In this document: one piece after another, positions 27,761 through 37,584 of the stretch
Layout: every line of letters starts with the position of its first letter
How positions within the stretch are numbered: the stretch's first letter is position 1
Source of the DNA: Candidatus Endonucleibacter bathymodioli
GTDB lineage: Bacteria > Pseudomonadota > Gammaproteobacteria > Pseudomonadales > Endozoicomonadaceae
Direction: 5' to 3'
Length of the DNA stretch: 64,000 nucleotides
NCBI GenBank assembly: GCA_030674915.1
Contig: JASXSV010000018.1
Span: 12,349 to 76,348 of the forward strand
Made by a program: the position numbers and the translations under genes
The notes under the pieces: generated by a model
Database searches by the model: none
Seen by the model: the letters and a program-made list of their open reading frames with translations, nothing else
What the model was told of the DNA's origin: nothing

Positions 27761-28512
27761 TTACGCTTCGTCATCACCTTGTAATCTATGCATTTTGCTG
27801 AATATATTTATGTGATCAATAAAGGACATGTAGGCTATATCTCCTTGTGCTTTAGCGTCTGGATGAATTTTAAAGTTACCAGCAAAATATGGTGACACAG
27901 TGGCGGCACTAAAAGTGAGATTCTTCATCTGAAAAATAAGTTCTTGGTATTTCCCATCGGGATTATTAGTTGGGAGGAGCATATCATCCTGACGTGTACC
28001 CTCCTGATATTCATCCCATAGACCTTCATTCATCTGGTTGTCAACAGGACTATATTTTGGGGGTTGTGTGACAGTAACCTTGGTTTTAGGCTGCCTAAGA
28101 GATGTTAAAACTGCTGCAATATCATATTGTGTTTGCCCACTTGCACAACCAAATAAAGGTCTTAAAATAGCCGGAGGAACTTTTGAAAAAGTGTTCTTGC
28201 AATTTGATTAAAAGTGCCATTGCCTCCAACAGAAACAATAGTAGTCATATTATCGTTGTTTAATTTTATGTGCTCGTCATCCATGAGGCTACCAAGAAGT
28301 TTGCAATCATTTGTAATTCGATGAGAGGTTTCTTCTAGCCATTTTCTTTTGACTGAGAGGGCTAATGTTTTTCCACATGTATCACCTCCAGATGTTGGGT
28401 TAACAATGAAAATTATCTCGTCGTCAGCGTATAAGTTAGCGGCATAAAGAATGATGAGGAATAAGCTTAGAGGTTTACATATAGAAAGCTTAAGTTGTAT
28501 ATTGTATAGCAT
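27761..28512 (-). pseudogene. Exported diacylglycerol-kinase-like protein, frameshifted
   Basis: The ATG at 28512 has GGAG nine bases upstream and starts a signal peptide (LSICKPLSLFLIILYAANLYA, then DDE). It leads directly into a DAGK catalytic domain: IIFIVNPTSGG (strand and phosphate loop) and TIVSVGGNGTFNQIARTL. The usual GGDGT is GGNGT here, which is expected to weaken or abolish kinase activity. Around 28163 the frame shifts by one base; the other frame carries on with KVPPAILRPLFGCASGQTQ and ends at 27761 after about 130 more residues. Lipid kinases of this family are normally cytoplasmic, so a signal peptide is unusual and suggests an exported effector ancestor. Confidence 0.65.
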
Positions 28513-28929
28513 AAAATACAACTCCTTTTGGAGGTTTATTTTAAGGGATACATTATGGAAGGTCCATAAAAATATATCCAAGATAATATAGAAAATAAAA
28601 TATCAGTCTTAAGTTTATTTGTTGATTTATTAAGTAATTGATTGCAAAAGCATGTTTCGTGTTTAAAAACACATAATGAAACCAATAGCTTAGCCTTGAT
28701 GATGCGAAAGTGCTGTTGTAATGGTCTGGATGGAGAAGTTGCTATCCTCAATCTAAGGATCAAGCATAGATCGTCCTGTCTATCCTCTGATGATTTTGTT
28801 TAGGCCATATTGCTTGGAATGTAGTATAGATTGTCCTATGTGCAGTTGGCATAGTTGTGATATTGAGTCTCATTGGTTACAGTTTAAAGTACTCTGCTAA
28901 TAATTCGTATGGGGTCATATTATTGATTA
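28513..28929. other. Non-coding stretch
   Basis: No supported gene in about 415 bp. The sequence ATAGATCGTCCTGTCTATCCTC near 28767-28788 recurs in diverged form at about 28826-28841. No function is apparent. Confidence 0.25.
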
Positions 28930-29470
28930 TGAGGTTCCACAGTATTATAAAAATTCACAAACTTAGCAAGGGTAATTCGGCGATCCTGCCTCGAATCAAA
29001 GATATGTTTGGTATGCCACATATCGATTAATGATTTAATCACACACGCGACCTTGCCATTTGTTTGCGGTGGTTTAACTCGCGTGAATTTCTGCCCCCCA
29101 TGCCGTGAGTTTTACTCACATCCACAAAATTATGAGCCGGTATGCCTTTATATTCCGTACCATTGTCACAATAATTGCATTCAATAGTGTAGGTACATGC
29201 CTCCAGAACCTGTCTCAACAACGCTGCTGCAGATGTTTGGGGTTTATCAGACAGGATGCCTACATGCAGCTAGCGCGAAAAGTCGTCTCTGGCAATACTC
29301 TCGTCCTGTCTTTGGGCTCACCCTTGAGCAAGGGCAAACGTTTGGTGTCGTAATGCATTATCTTGCCGGGGTGATTTTTGTTGTAGCGCTTTGCTTCTGC
29401 TTTTTTCTTTTGTTCAATTGAGGCTTCTACTTTTGGCAGGAGTTTTATGTCAAATGTTGCGGCCAGCAAG
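28930..29470 (-). pseudogene. IS481-family transposase remnant
   Basis: Read in pieces on the minus strand: KRYNKNHPGKIMHYDTKRLP then LLKGEPKD (first Asp region), QVLEACTYTIECNYCDNGTEYKG (second Asp region), and SLIDMWHTKHIFDSRQDRR followed by KFVNFYNTVEPHN (C-terminal region). Frameshifts and a deletion around 29230 remove the middle. The family assignment rests on these IS481-type integrase motifs. Confidence 0.75.
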
Positions 29471-29537
29471 CATCTTTTGGTTGGCTTTCGTGGCGTAAAC
29501 TCTTGCTTTAGTACGATTGGGTTTTTATCGGGGAGGA

Positions 29538-29661
29538 GTGTTAGTTATTGTGGAAATATAGGTTCCATGTGGTCACCTAGTTTGCTGTTTGAGAGCTACA
29601 TCCTACGAGTAGCTGGCTCTCAAATTAATTAGATGTGTGTCGGTTATTGTGGAGCTCTAGG
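29538..29661. repeat. Two tandem IS30-type ends
   Basis: GTGTTAGTTATTGTGGAAATATAGG at about 29540-29564 and GTGTCGGTTATTGTGGAGCTCTAGG at about 29637-29661 are both close to the right end of the IS30 remnant at 59040-59650. They are in the same orientation with no transposase between them. Confidence 0.5.
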
Positions 29662-29694
29662 TAAGAGTTGGCTATAATACGCACGATAAATATA

Positions 29695-32310
29695 TTAAGA
29701 AAGTGTGGATAAATTTTTGAGTTTGCTCTGAATATGATCCAAGATCTCTGCATCTGTGACATTCTTTGCAACACCGCCGCCGATAGCATAAGGAGCCTTT
29801 GTATTATTTGTTGTATCCTGGTTTTGCCAGCCTAGTACATGCCAGCCATTGTCTATCAACTCTGTCTTGATATAATTCAAGCCAATATCCACCTGATCTG
29901 GTGTGCTGCTTACAATTCCAGTAGAGTTTGTGGCCATTGTTGAAATAGGAGCAATGCGAAATTTGTTTTGCAAATCTTTATAGTCGGCTGTGTGTAATAA
30001 CGTTTCTATTTGACTCATCACTTTAGCTTGGTTCTTACCGCTGGTACCAGTTTTCCAGTTACCTGCATTGTAAGTACTAATGATGTTCTCAGTTTGGTCA
30101 TGATTTGCGGAGTAAGTAATAGCCACGCCAGTAAGGTTATGGTTGGCGGAGATTAATTTTTTGGCTGTTTCTAATATATCTATGGCCTGTTCCTTTATGC
30201 TTATATTGGAATTCAGTAGGTAAGGCTTTAATGATCCTACTAGGTGATTATGTTTTAATGCAGGTTCACTTATGCTTGCAGTGCTGTTTATTTTCGTGTC
30301 ATCATCCAATATTTCGGTATTTTTTTCTCTTATTTCCCCAGAAGGTGTGTTAGTAATATCTTGGTTGTTATTTGTCTGTGTTATTTTCACATCTGATCCG
30401 TGTGTTTTATTTTCTAAATCGGTTGCACCTATCTTTCCATGTTGCTTGAATGTAAATTTCCCAATTGTTATTTCTTCTCTATTATGGAAGTTAGCTTCAT
30501 GTTTTTTTAATGCATTATTTATGGAAGAAGGTGAATTAGCAGTTATTTTTGCTATTTCTAGTGCTTTTTTGGCCAGACGTTCTGATGCCACTTGGATTGC
30601 TTTTGTGATTGTAGTTTCTTTCTTTAGGTGTAAATCCTTTTCTATTATCGTGTGTTTCTCTTTTGATAATGTTGTTTTTGCATTTTCCAATATATTTTTT
30701 TGTTCTTGGTTACTTTTTTTCATAAATTCAGTGCCAGGAGGTGATATTTGTATTCTTTTCCCTTTAATAGATACAAATATCACAAGATCAGATGATGTGC
30801 TTTTTCCAGCTATTATATCTTTTAAAATAGTAGAGGCGGAAGAAATCAATTCAAGTTTTACTTTTGCTTCAATTAGCATTTTTGCTTCTATCATGCTGTC
30901 TTTATGAGTATTGCTAGAATTTCCCGTGATAATATTATCTTCTGAAGAATTTGTCGTAGGCTTATCAGCTGTAAAGCTAGAGCGTGTAGAAATACGTTCT
31001 GTACCTTGATGCGGTAATGGACCATGTGGTTGTGGAGAGGGAGAGGGTTGATAGGCAGAATGGATGTTGTTGGTGTTAGGGGAAGGTGTAGCTGGAGGAG
31101 CTGAAGAAGGGCGGTTATGTGAAATAATGCTAGATTTATGCTGATTAGGTAGTGAGTTTGAGGGATGTGTTATCATGTGTGCATTGCTGGTTTTTTTATT
31201 TTCCGTTATTTTTTCCTGATTAGTAGTCATGCTATCTGTTTTTTTATCTACACCTTTTTCAAATTTACTGCGTAGATCATTAAACGACATGCTTCTGTCG
31301 TTTATTATAGGTCTATGTTTACTGTGATTAGTTAGTTTTTCTGTATCCTTATTCGTAGTAATTAGCTCTGGAGATGGAGTGAGTTTAGATGATGAGCTTG
31401 AATTATGTGTTTCTGTGTATGTATTGTTGGGGGTGTTATTTGTCTTTCTTTGTCCTTTATTAATAGTAGTCGTGCTATCTGTTTTTTTATCGATACCTTG
31501 TTCAAATTTCAAGATTAAATCTTTAACATTTTGAGTGCTATCGTTTGGAATTTCTATATTTTTTCTGTGACTAGCTTCTCTGTCTGTATCCAGATTCGTA
31601 GCAGTTGGCGTTGGAGAGGTAGTAAGTTTAGATGATGAACTTTGGGAATGTGTTTTTTCGTATGTATTGCTGTGGTTGTTATTTTTATTAATAGTTTCTG
31701 CCTGTTCACCTGTGCTTGCTTTAAATGTATGTCTTGTTCTTTCCCCATTATTAGTAGTACTATCTGTTTTTTTATTGATACCTTGTTCGAATTTCGAGAT
31801 TAAATCTTTAACCTTTTGAGTGCTACCGTTTGGAATGTCTATATTTTTTATGTGACTATCTTGTCTGTCTGTATCCTGATTCGTAGCAGTTGGCTTTGGA
31901 GAGGAAGTAAGTTTAGATGATGTGTGTGGGTGAGATGTTATTTCACATGCCTTACTGGAGTTGTTGTTTTTATTGACATTTTCTTCCTGCTCACCTATTT
32001 TTGTTTTAATTTCATTTCCCGTTATTTTACTCTGATTCGTAGCAGTTGTGCTATCTGTTTGTTTACCTGAATATTTTGTAAACCTTTCGAGTGCAGTATG
32101 ATACGATATTTCCCTAATGTCTGGCATATCTATAATTTTTTTGTTATTAGTTTCTTTGTCTGTATTGTTAGATTTTAAACCCTCAGTTGGTTGTGCAGTA
32201 GTTGTAGTAACATTCTTATTTTTAAACTGTCCAGCATTATCTTGATTGATCTGGTTGGCAGTAATAAGATGGGTGGAAGTGATATTTGTTGTATTCTTAG
32301 GACCGTGCAT
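29695..32310 (-). CDS. Large repeat-containing Asn/Thr/Ser-rich protein, candidate effector
   Basis: 871 residues with no recognised enzyme domain and no signal peptide; the first 50 residues are rich in Asn, Thr and Gln. Residues about 57-390 form four diverged repeats of about 80-90 residues. Each has the block KDLISKFEQGINKKTDSTT (variants at about 168-186, 263-281 and 345-361, a weaker one near 72-88) and a low-complexity spacer with SSSSKLTTSPTPT. A Pro-rich stretch follows (about 400-436), then a charged helical region and an apparently globular C-terminal part (about 690-871, e.g. GVAITYSANHDQ, NGWHVLGWQNQD). The composition would suit a type III-style effector, but that is inference. 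It is AT-rich and flanked by IS remnants. Confidence 0.7.
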   Translation of the reverse strand: MHGPKNTTNITSTHLITANQINQDNAGQFKNKNVTTTTAQPTEGLKSNNTDKETNNKKIIDMPDIREISYHTALERFTKYSGKQTDSTTATNQSKITGNEIKTKIGEQEENVNKNNNSSKACEITSHPHTSSKLTSSPKPTATNQDTDRQDSHIKNIDIPNGSTQKVKDLISKFEQGINKKTDSTTNNGERTRHTFKASTGEQAETINKNNNHSNTYEKTHSQSSSSKLTTSPTPTATNLDTDREASHRKNIEIPNDSTQNVKDLILKFEQGIDKKTDSTTTINKGQRKTNNTPNNTYTETHNSSSSSKLTPSPELITTNKDTEKLTNHSKHRPIINDRSMSFNDLRSKFEKGVDKKTDSMTTNQEKITENKKTSNAHMITHPSNSLPNQHKSSIISHNRPSSAPPATPSPNTNNIHSAYQPSPSPQPHGPLPHQGTERISTRSSFTADKPTTNSSEDNIITGNSSNTHKDSMIEAKMLIEAKVKLELISSASTILKDIIAGKSTSSDLVIFVSIKGKRIQISPPGTEFMKKSNQEQKNILENAKTTLSKEKHTIIEKDLHLKKETTITKAIQVASERLAKKALEIAKITANSPSSINNALKKHEANFHNREEITIGKFTFKQHGKIGATDLENKTHGSDVKITQTNNNQDITNTPSGEIREKNTEILDDDTKINSTASISEPALKHNHLVGSLKPYLLNSNISIKEQAIDILETAKKLISANHNLTGVAITYSANHDQTENIISTYNAGNWKTGTSGKNQAKVMSQIETLLHTADYKDLQNKFRIAPISTMATNSTGIVSSTPDQVDIGLNYIKTELIDNGWHVLGWQNQDTTNNTKAPYAIGGGVAKNVTDAEILDHIQSKLKNLSTLS
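31170..32145 (-). repeat. Intragenic repeats of about 250 bp
   Basis: Four diverged coding repeats inside the 871-residue protein. The best conserved DNA is around the KKTDSTT codons (near 31225, 31470, 31755 and 32055) and the SSSKLTTSP codons. Confidence 0.7.
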
Positions 32311-32569
32311 ATCAGCATTACCTGTTGTTATTTTTGTAAATAAAAAATGCTTCTTTATTAAGCATAGACATGAATTGTTATAAAATAAATAAAATACTTT
32401 ATGGCGTTAAAAACTAAAGAAGGTTTGGTGACACTAAAAATTAAAGCGTCAGAAACATGACTCTTATGATTACTAAAAGCTATAAAAATTTAACTGCACT
32501 GTGTTGTGGTTTAAAGATTTGTATTTTTCGTTTTCGCTTGCTATTGGCTAGGTTTGGGTGGATTAACCC

Positions 32570-32835
32570 ACCAAGCGCCCTCTTAGCATGTAAAGATTGG
32601 CCAGTCCTAGCAAGGTGAATACTTGAGTTGCATTTTTCACTAAGCCTTTGTGGCTGGCTTTCTTATATCCTAACTGACATTTTATCATTCTAAAGAAATG
32701 CTCATTCTGGCACGAATCTGTGAGTTTTTACAGTTTTGTTTCTTTTGTTATTAACTCATCTTTTTCTTTGGTTTACATTTGTCATCGACCTTCCATCTCA
32801 TGCCAAGGCTGCGTGCTCCTCGTTTGTAAGTGTCA
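32570..32835 (-). pseudogene. IS5-family transposase C-terminal remnant
   Basis: On the minus strand SDTYKRGARSLGMRWKVDDK is followed, after stops and frameshifts, by KCQLGYKKASHKGLVKNATQ and LLGLANLYMLRGR. This is the C-terminal third of a transposase close to the one at 23483. It ends where the IS5 element at 32840 begins, so that element may have inserted into it. Confidence 0.75.
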
Positions 32836-32839
32836 CTAG

Positions 32840-34012
32840 GGAATCTCTGATTGAATCTCCAAAACCTAGTACAATAGCATTGCTATGGAAAACCGGTTAT
32901 CCAAAATGAAACAACAAAGTTTTGCGTCGCTCAGCTACGCAGCCAAAAATCGCAAAACGCAAAACGCGAAAATAGTTATTTCTTGAGAAAATGGAATCTT
33001 GTGTTCCTTGGGCAGCCTTTGAAGCAATCATTAAACCACGTTACCCGAAATGTGGACGTATTGGATGGCGCAGTCGATCGGCCTGACCACCATGCTGCGT
33101 ATCTATCTCATGCAGCAATGGTTTCAACTATCCGATCCGATGATGGAAGACGCGCTGTATGAAATTGAATCAATGAGAAGATTTGCCAAATTGGAGCTGT
33201 GCGAAGATCGGTTACCTGATGAAGCAACTATCCTGAAATTTCGTCACCTATTGGAGCGTAATCAATTGACTGACAAGTTATTTGCTGCGGTCAGTGAGCA
33301 CTTGAAACTACACGGCCTTGCACTTTCAAAAGGCACCATGGTAGATGCCACATTAATAAGCGCTTCGTCCTCGACCAAAAACGCCGAAGGCAAACGTGAT
33401 CCTGAAATGCACCAGACACGTAAAGGAAATCAGTGGTACTTTGGCATGAAGATCCATGTCGGTGCGGATGTGAATAGTGGTACTGCTCATACAGTAACGG
33501 TTACCTCAGCCAATAAAGCGGATATTGGCGAACTGCCTGCTTTGTTGAGAAAGGAAGACGAAGTAATCTTTGGCGATGCGGGCTACACCAGCGACACATA
33601 TAAGCGAGGCGCTCGATGCTTAGAATTACACTGGAAAGTCAATGACAAGCGCAAACCAAGAAAAGGCAACCTAAGTAGCAGTCAGCGCAAACGTAATCGC
33701 CAGCAATCAAAAATACGAGCCAGGGTAGAGCACCTGTTCCGAATCCTCAAGTGTCAGTTTGGTTACCGTAAAGTTCGTTACCGTGGTTTGGAAAAAACAG
33801 GGTGCACGTTATGAGCCTGATGGCGATGGCCAATTTATACCTGCAACGTAATGCGATAACGGCATAATTTCGCTATAAATCCGCCTCGAGGGCGGATAAA
33901 TGGGCAAAAGCGACAAAATGAATCGAAAATTACGATGAAATAAGCGCGAAAGTCAGAGAATTTTATCGCAAATCTGACAATCGACTTGCAAACCACTTCA
34001 ATCAGAGATTCC
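32840..34012 (+). mobile_element. IS5-family insertion sequence, inactive
   Basis: Perfect 16-bp terminal inverted repeats GGAATCTCTGATTGAA (32840-32855) and TTCAATCAGAGATTCC (33997-34012), each flanked by CTAG (32836-32839 and 34013-34016), the CTAR-type 4-bp duplication of the IS5 group. The ends are intact, but the transposase inside has several frameshifts, so the element could move only with help in trans. Confidence 0.9.
32906..33867 (+). pseudogene. IS5-family transposase, multiply frameshifted
   Basis: ATG 32906 starts MKQQSFASLSYAAKNRK. Frame changes follow before and after PWAAFEAIIKPRYPK (about 33016-33060), then a 254-codon open frame (33050-33814) carries the DDE core: MVDATLISASSSTKN, VIFGDAGYTSDTYKRG and RARVEHLFRILKCQFGYRKV. 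A last frameshift at the A6 run near 33796 separates the tail SLMAMANLYLQRNAITA. Confidence 0.88.
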
Positions 34013-34259
34013 CTAGCAACTAACGACTGTCAGCATACGTGATATACCTTTTCCTGATAAAACCTCAATCGTATTAGGGTGGTTCAGACTTTTCGTGGCA
34101 GTATAGAGGTGAAGGTGGATAATTACATTATTGGTGTATAGATGGTATGATGTATTTATTATGGGCTAATAACAATTAAATAGTATGACTCATCGTCGTG
34201 CAAATAACATATTATGAATTTTGTGAGGTGCATATGTTTATGGAGTTTGGAGAAGAATA

Positions 34260-34973
34260 ATGGCAAGTACACTAGGTTATATTGCGGATTGGGTTGCTTT
34301 ATTGAGCCTGTTATTTTGTTGGATTGGCTATACTGTTTATTCCAAGAGAAAGAGCTTGACAACACCATGTTTGGCTAATGTGTTGGCATTGTACCGACAA
34401 GAGTGGATGTTAGTTTTTTTACAACGTGATAATAAAATTAGTGATGTCAGTTTACTTACTAGCCTTCGAAGCGGAGTGAGTTTTTTTGCGTCAACAAGTA
34501 TGCTGGTGATTGCAGGATTGGTTGCGGGCATCGCTTCATCAGAGCAAGCTATTGGCGTGTTGTCAGCAATCCCTTTTGTAGTAACAACGACTCGGGAGAT
34601 GTGGGAAATAAAGCTATTGGTTATGGTGGTTATTTTTATTTATTCGTTTTTAGAGTTTACTTGGAGCCATCGACTTTATAACTTTACTTGTGTGGTTTTG
34701 GGTAGCGCACCCATGAAAGAAGACATTGAAAAAAGCCAAGTAGATAGGCAGGTTTTTGTTATAAAAGCTAAGGAGCTTATGACCGAGGCAGCATATCATT
34801 TCAATTTAGGATTGAGGTCTTATTATTTTGCAATGGCAACCATGGCGTGGTTTATTAGTCCTTGGTTATTGGTTCTGACATCAATGATGGTGGTGGGCGT
34901 TTTGTATCGTCGGGAGTTTCACTCAAAAGTGCTAAAGATTCTTATGCTAAATGCGCAGAGTGTCAATATTTAG
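34260..34973 (+). CDS. DUF599 family inner-membrane protein
   Basis: 237 residues with about four membrane helices: YIADWVALLSLLFCWIGYTV, then a helix around ASTSMLVIAGLVAG, one around LLVMVVIFIYSFLEFTW, and FAMATMAWFISPWLLVLTSM near the end. The N-terminal CWIGYTVYS and the helix 3 FxWSHRLYNF pattern are typical of DUF599, a proteobacterial family with no known function. GGAGAAG precedes the ATG. It stands alone between two IS elements and looks intact. Confidence 0.8.
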   Translation: MASTLGYIADWVALLSLLFCWIGYTVYSKRKSLTTPCLANVLALYRQEWMLVFLQRDNKISDVSLLTSLRSGVSFFASTSMLVIAGLVAGIASSEQAIGVLSAIPFVVTTTREMWEIKLLVMVVIFIYSFLEFTWSHRLYNFTCVVLGSAPMKEDIEKSQVDRQVFVIKAKELMTEAAYHFNLGLRSYYFAMATMAWFISPWLLVLTSMMVVGVLYRREFHSKVLKILMLNAQSVNI

Positions 34974-35005
34974 TGAAATATGAAGAGTAGCTAAGTATAT
35001 GCTTC

Positions 35006-36087
35006 CGCGGATTTTAGTCATAAGTGCCCCTTAAAATTTATGCAGCTAACGCCATTTCACTATAAATCTCATCAGGTGTTTTAAAGTCTAACAGTTTTCT
35101 TGGTCTTTGGTTTAGTCGGTTTTGTATATCTAAAATTTCTTTGTCAGTGACATTATCCAAAGATTGGCTTTTGGGCAAATATTGTCTTATCAAACCATTA
35201 TGATTTTCATTCAAACCTCGTTCCCACGAGGAGTAAGGGTGAGCAAAATAGGTATCTACGTTAAGCTTTTTCTTGATTTTTTCATGAAAGGCGAACTCCT
35301 TTCCGTTATCAAATGTGATCGTGAGTAAGTCTGATTGGTAAGGCTTGAGCATCGTTATAATTGCTTTCGTCACCACGTCAGCGTGCTTTGAAGGAACACG
35401 TTTTACCAAATTTAATTTACTCACTCTTTCCGTTAATGTAACCAGTACACCCTTGTGTCTTTTGCCAATTACAGTGTCTGCTTCCCAATCGCCTAAACGT
35501 ATTTTTTGATCCACAATTCCAGGTCGATCATCAATGCTAACACGGTTTCGGATCTGGCCTCGTGCATCGGGCTTTCTTGTTCTTTGCTTATACTTCTTGT
35601 GCCGAAGATGTTGATACAAGCAACCACCCCCAGCTTTGTCCTCTCGAATAAACTGGTAAATCGTAGAGGGACATACAGAAGGTTGATTATCTCGTTTAAG
35701 GCGTCCTTGTATTTGCTCAGGGCTCCACTGCTTACTTAGTCTGTCAGTAATTTTATCTTTCAGTTCAGCTACCATCTTGGTCGCTTTTGGTTTCTGTTGA
35801 TGACGTTCCTGCGCAAAATTATGTGCTTGCTTCGGGCGATAACCTCTAGCCCCTGTATTTCTAGCCAACTCTCTTTTAACGGTACTCAAATCACGCCTTA
35901 AGTCTTGGGCGATAATTTCATTTGAAACTCCTGCTTTTTTCTCTGACCAAATCTGGTATCTTTCTTCTTGAGTCAGGTGGGTATAACGCTTATTCATAAG
36001 TGGTCTCACATTGGTTTTTGGTCGAACCGTGAGTGTACCCTCTGGCTCAACTTTTTCAATATGGCGCACTTATGACTGAAATCCGCG
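35006..36087 (-). mobile_element. IS30-family insertion sequence, apparently intact
   Basis: 1082 bp bounded by 22-bp inverted repeats that differ at one base (CGCGGATTT[T/C]AGTCATAAGTGC) at 35006-35027 and 36066-36087. A direct TTC flanks each end (35003-35005 and 36088-36090), a 3-bp target duplication. The transposase is open throughout. It is the only mobile element in the window that looks capable of moving, so it is probably a recent arrival. Confidence 0.92.
35038..35997 (-). CDS. IS30-family transposase
   Basis: 319 residues from the ATG at 35997. The frame is open 24 codons further, to a GTG inside the terminal repeat, but homologues start at MNKRYTHLTQEERYQI. There is an N-terminal helix-turn-helix (SNEIIAQDLRRDLSTVKREL) and a DDE core with Asp in LGDWEADTVIGKRHKG, Asp in LLTITFDNGKEF and Glu in HPYSSWERGLNENHNGLIRQ. 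No residue is missing. It catalyses cut-and-paste or copy-out transposition of its own element. Confidence 0.95.
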   Translation of the reverse strand: MNKRYTHLTQEERYQIWSEKKAGVSNEIIAQDLRRDLSTVKRELARNTGARGYRPKQAHNFAQERHQQKPKATKMVAELKDKITDRLSKQWSPEQIQGRLKRDNQPSVCPSTIYQFIREDKAGGGCLYQHLRHKKYKQRTRKPDARGQIRNRVSIDDRPGIVDQKIRLGDWEADTVIGKRHKGVLVTLTERVSKLNLVKRVPSKHADVVTKAIITMLKPYQSDLLTITFDNGKEFAFHEKIKKKLNVDTYFAHPYSSWERGLNENHNGLIRQYLPKSQSLDNVTDKEILDIQNRLNQRPRKLLDFKTPDEIYSEMALAA

Positions 36088-36523
36088 TTCTTTTAAGTCT
36101 CGGAACTTAGCAGTAATTTCAGATTTTAAAGTACACTTGGTATAATATAGAGGAATACTGGTTGTGTGAAATTATTCGTGTTCTTCTGGGTATTGTCAGG
36201 TTTGTTATGATAGCCGTATCAAATCTGAGCATTTTATTCCAAACTTTATGTAATGAATACTTAGCGACCTCATCATAACACTCTAATATTTGACGCGTAT
36301 TGTCTCTTATTAAAGTGCCAGGTTTATTAAATGAGAGCAGCCATGACGTCAATAATGTCCTGCTGCGGCGATTCATCCCAAAGGTAATGAAAATTGTAGG
36401 TTTGTAGCAAAATGAAATTGATTAGGCTCAATTTCTAATCAACTTAAGGCCGCGAAAAGGTTTAAGATACTTTAGTCAGATGTACTTTGCATCTTATAGT
36501 AAGGTGTCACTTATGCTGGTAGT
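36088..36523. other. Region between IS30 and ldhA
   Basis: Contains an 85-codon minus-strand open frame (36119-36376) with no recognisable family, no good ribosome-binding site and biased composition. I do not call it a gene. Otherwise empty. Confidence 0.25.
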
Positions 36524-37516
36524 CTAGTGGGTAAGCAAATTAGGACATTGTTTACTCTGTTCAATGTCAGTAAGGTTTTGTAATGTTGTTTTTGCAATAT
36601 TTTCTAAAGCATTAGTTGTAAAGAATGCTTGGTGACCAGTAATAAGAACATTTGAGAATGTTAGTAATCTAGCGAGAATGTCATCTCCAATTATTTTATT
36701 TGATACGTCTTCAAAAAACAAGCCAGCTTCTTCTTCGTAGGTATCTAATCCCAAATACCCTATTTTTCCAGACTTAAGGCTTTTTATGACTGAAGTAGTA
36801 TCTATTAATGCTCCTCTACTAGTGTTAATTAACATAACGCCATCTTTCATGAGTGATATGCTTTTTTCATTAATGAAGTGGTGAGAGTTAGGAGTTAATG
36901 GGCAGTGTATACTAATAATATCTGATTTTTTTAATAATGTTTCTAAGTCAGAGTAGATAACACCATTTTTTAGGCATTCCTCATTTTCATAGGGGTCATA
37001 AGCTAACACAGTACAACCAAAACCCCGCATGATTTTGCAAAATATTGAACCGATTTTCCCTGTTCCAACCACGCCAACAGTTTTTGTGTTGAGATTAAAG
37101 CCAAGTAATCCTTCCAACAAAAAATTACCTTCTCTTACTCGATTGTAGGATTTATATATTTTTCTATTTAAGGCTAAAATCAAAGTCACGGCATGCTCTG
37201 CCACCCCGTGAGGGGAGTATTCAGGAACACGAACAACTTCAATATTGAGAGTAGATGCAGCAGAAATATTGACATTATTAAAACCTGCGCAGCGTAGGGC
37301 AACAGTTCTAATTTCTAAGTCAGACAGTTTTCTGAGACACTTTTCATCCAACTCATCATTCACAAAAGCGCATACAGCATGGCATCCTTTTGCCAGTGCT
37401 GCTGTCATGGAGTTAAGGTGCTCTTCTATAAAAAAAAGATCATGTTTGAACTTGTTATTTTCTTGGAGAAAATATTTTTTATCCCACGATTTTGTACCAA
37501 ATATTGCTATTTTCAT
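36524..37516 (-). CDS. ldhA: D-lactate dehydrogenase (2-hydroxyacid dehydrogenase)
   Basis: Reduces pyruvate to D-lactate with NADH, regenerating NAD+ in fermentation. From the ATG at 37516 (AAAGGAG nine bases upstream) the protein has 330 residues, matching the E. coli LdhA length; the frame opens 12 codons earlier. The NAD-binding motif is VGVVGTGKIG (147-156). The catalytic Arg234 lies in NTSRGALID, the Glu near 261-263 in LDTYEEE, and His295 in TGHQAFFT. The RVPEYSPHGVAEHAV block is typical of the LdhA branch. It suggests capacity for fermentative growth in an oxygen-poor host niche. Confidence 0.92.
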   Translation of the reverse strand: MKIAIFGTKSWDKKYFLQENNKFKHDLFFIEEHLNSMTAALAKGCHAVCAFVNDELDEKCLRKLSDLEIRTVALRCAGFNNVNISAASTLNIEVVRVPEYSPHGVAEHAVTLILALNRKIYKSYNRVREGNFLLEGLLGFNLNTKTVGVVGTGKIGSIFCKIMRGFGCTVLAYDPYENEECLKNGVIYSDLETLLKKSDIISIHCPLTPNSHHFINEKSISLMKDGVMLINTSRGALIDTTSVIKSLKSGKIGYLGLDTYEEEAGLFFEDVSNKIIGDDILARLLTFSNVLITGHQAFFTTNALENIAKTTLQNLTDIEQSKQCPNLLTH

Positions 37517-37584
37517 ATGTATTTTCTCCTTTGAAATTATGCTTTGACGCATGTCTTCGCTTGCGGTAGTTTAGATTAATGAGT

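Noticed and set aside
30272..30907. 211-codon plus-strand frame opposite the 871-residue protein
   Set aside because: Low-complexity antisense shadow rich in Phe/Ile/Ser, with no ribosome-binding site or family.
36119..36376. 85-codon minus-strand frame between IS30 and ldhA
   Set aside because: No ribosome-binding site, no recognised family and no domain-like pattern; reported only as part of the intergenic entry.
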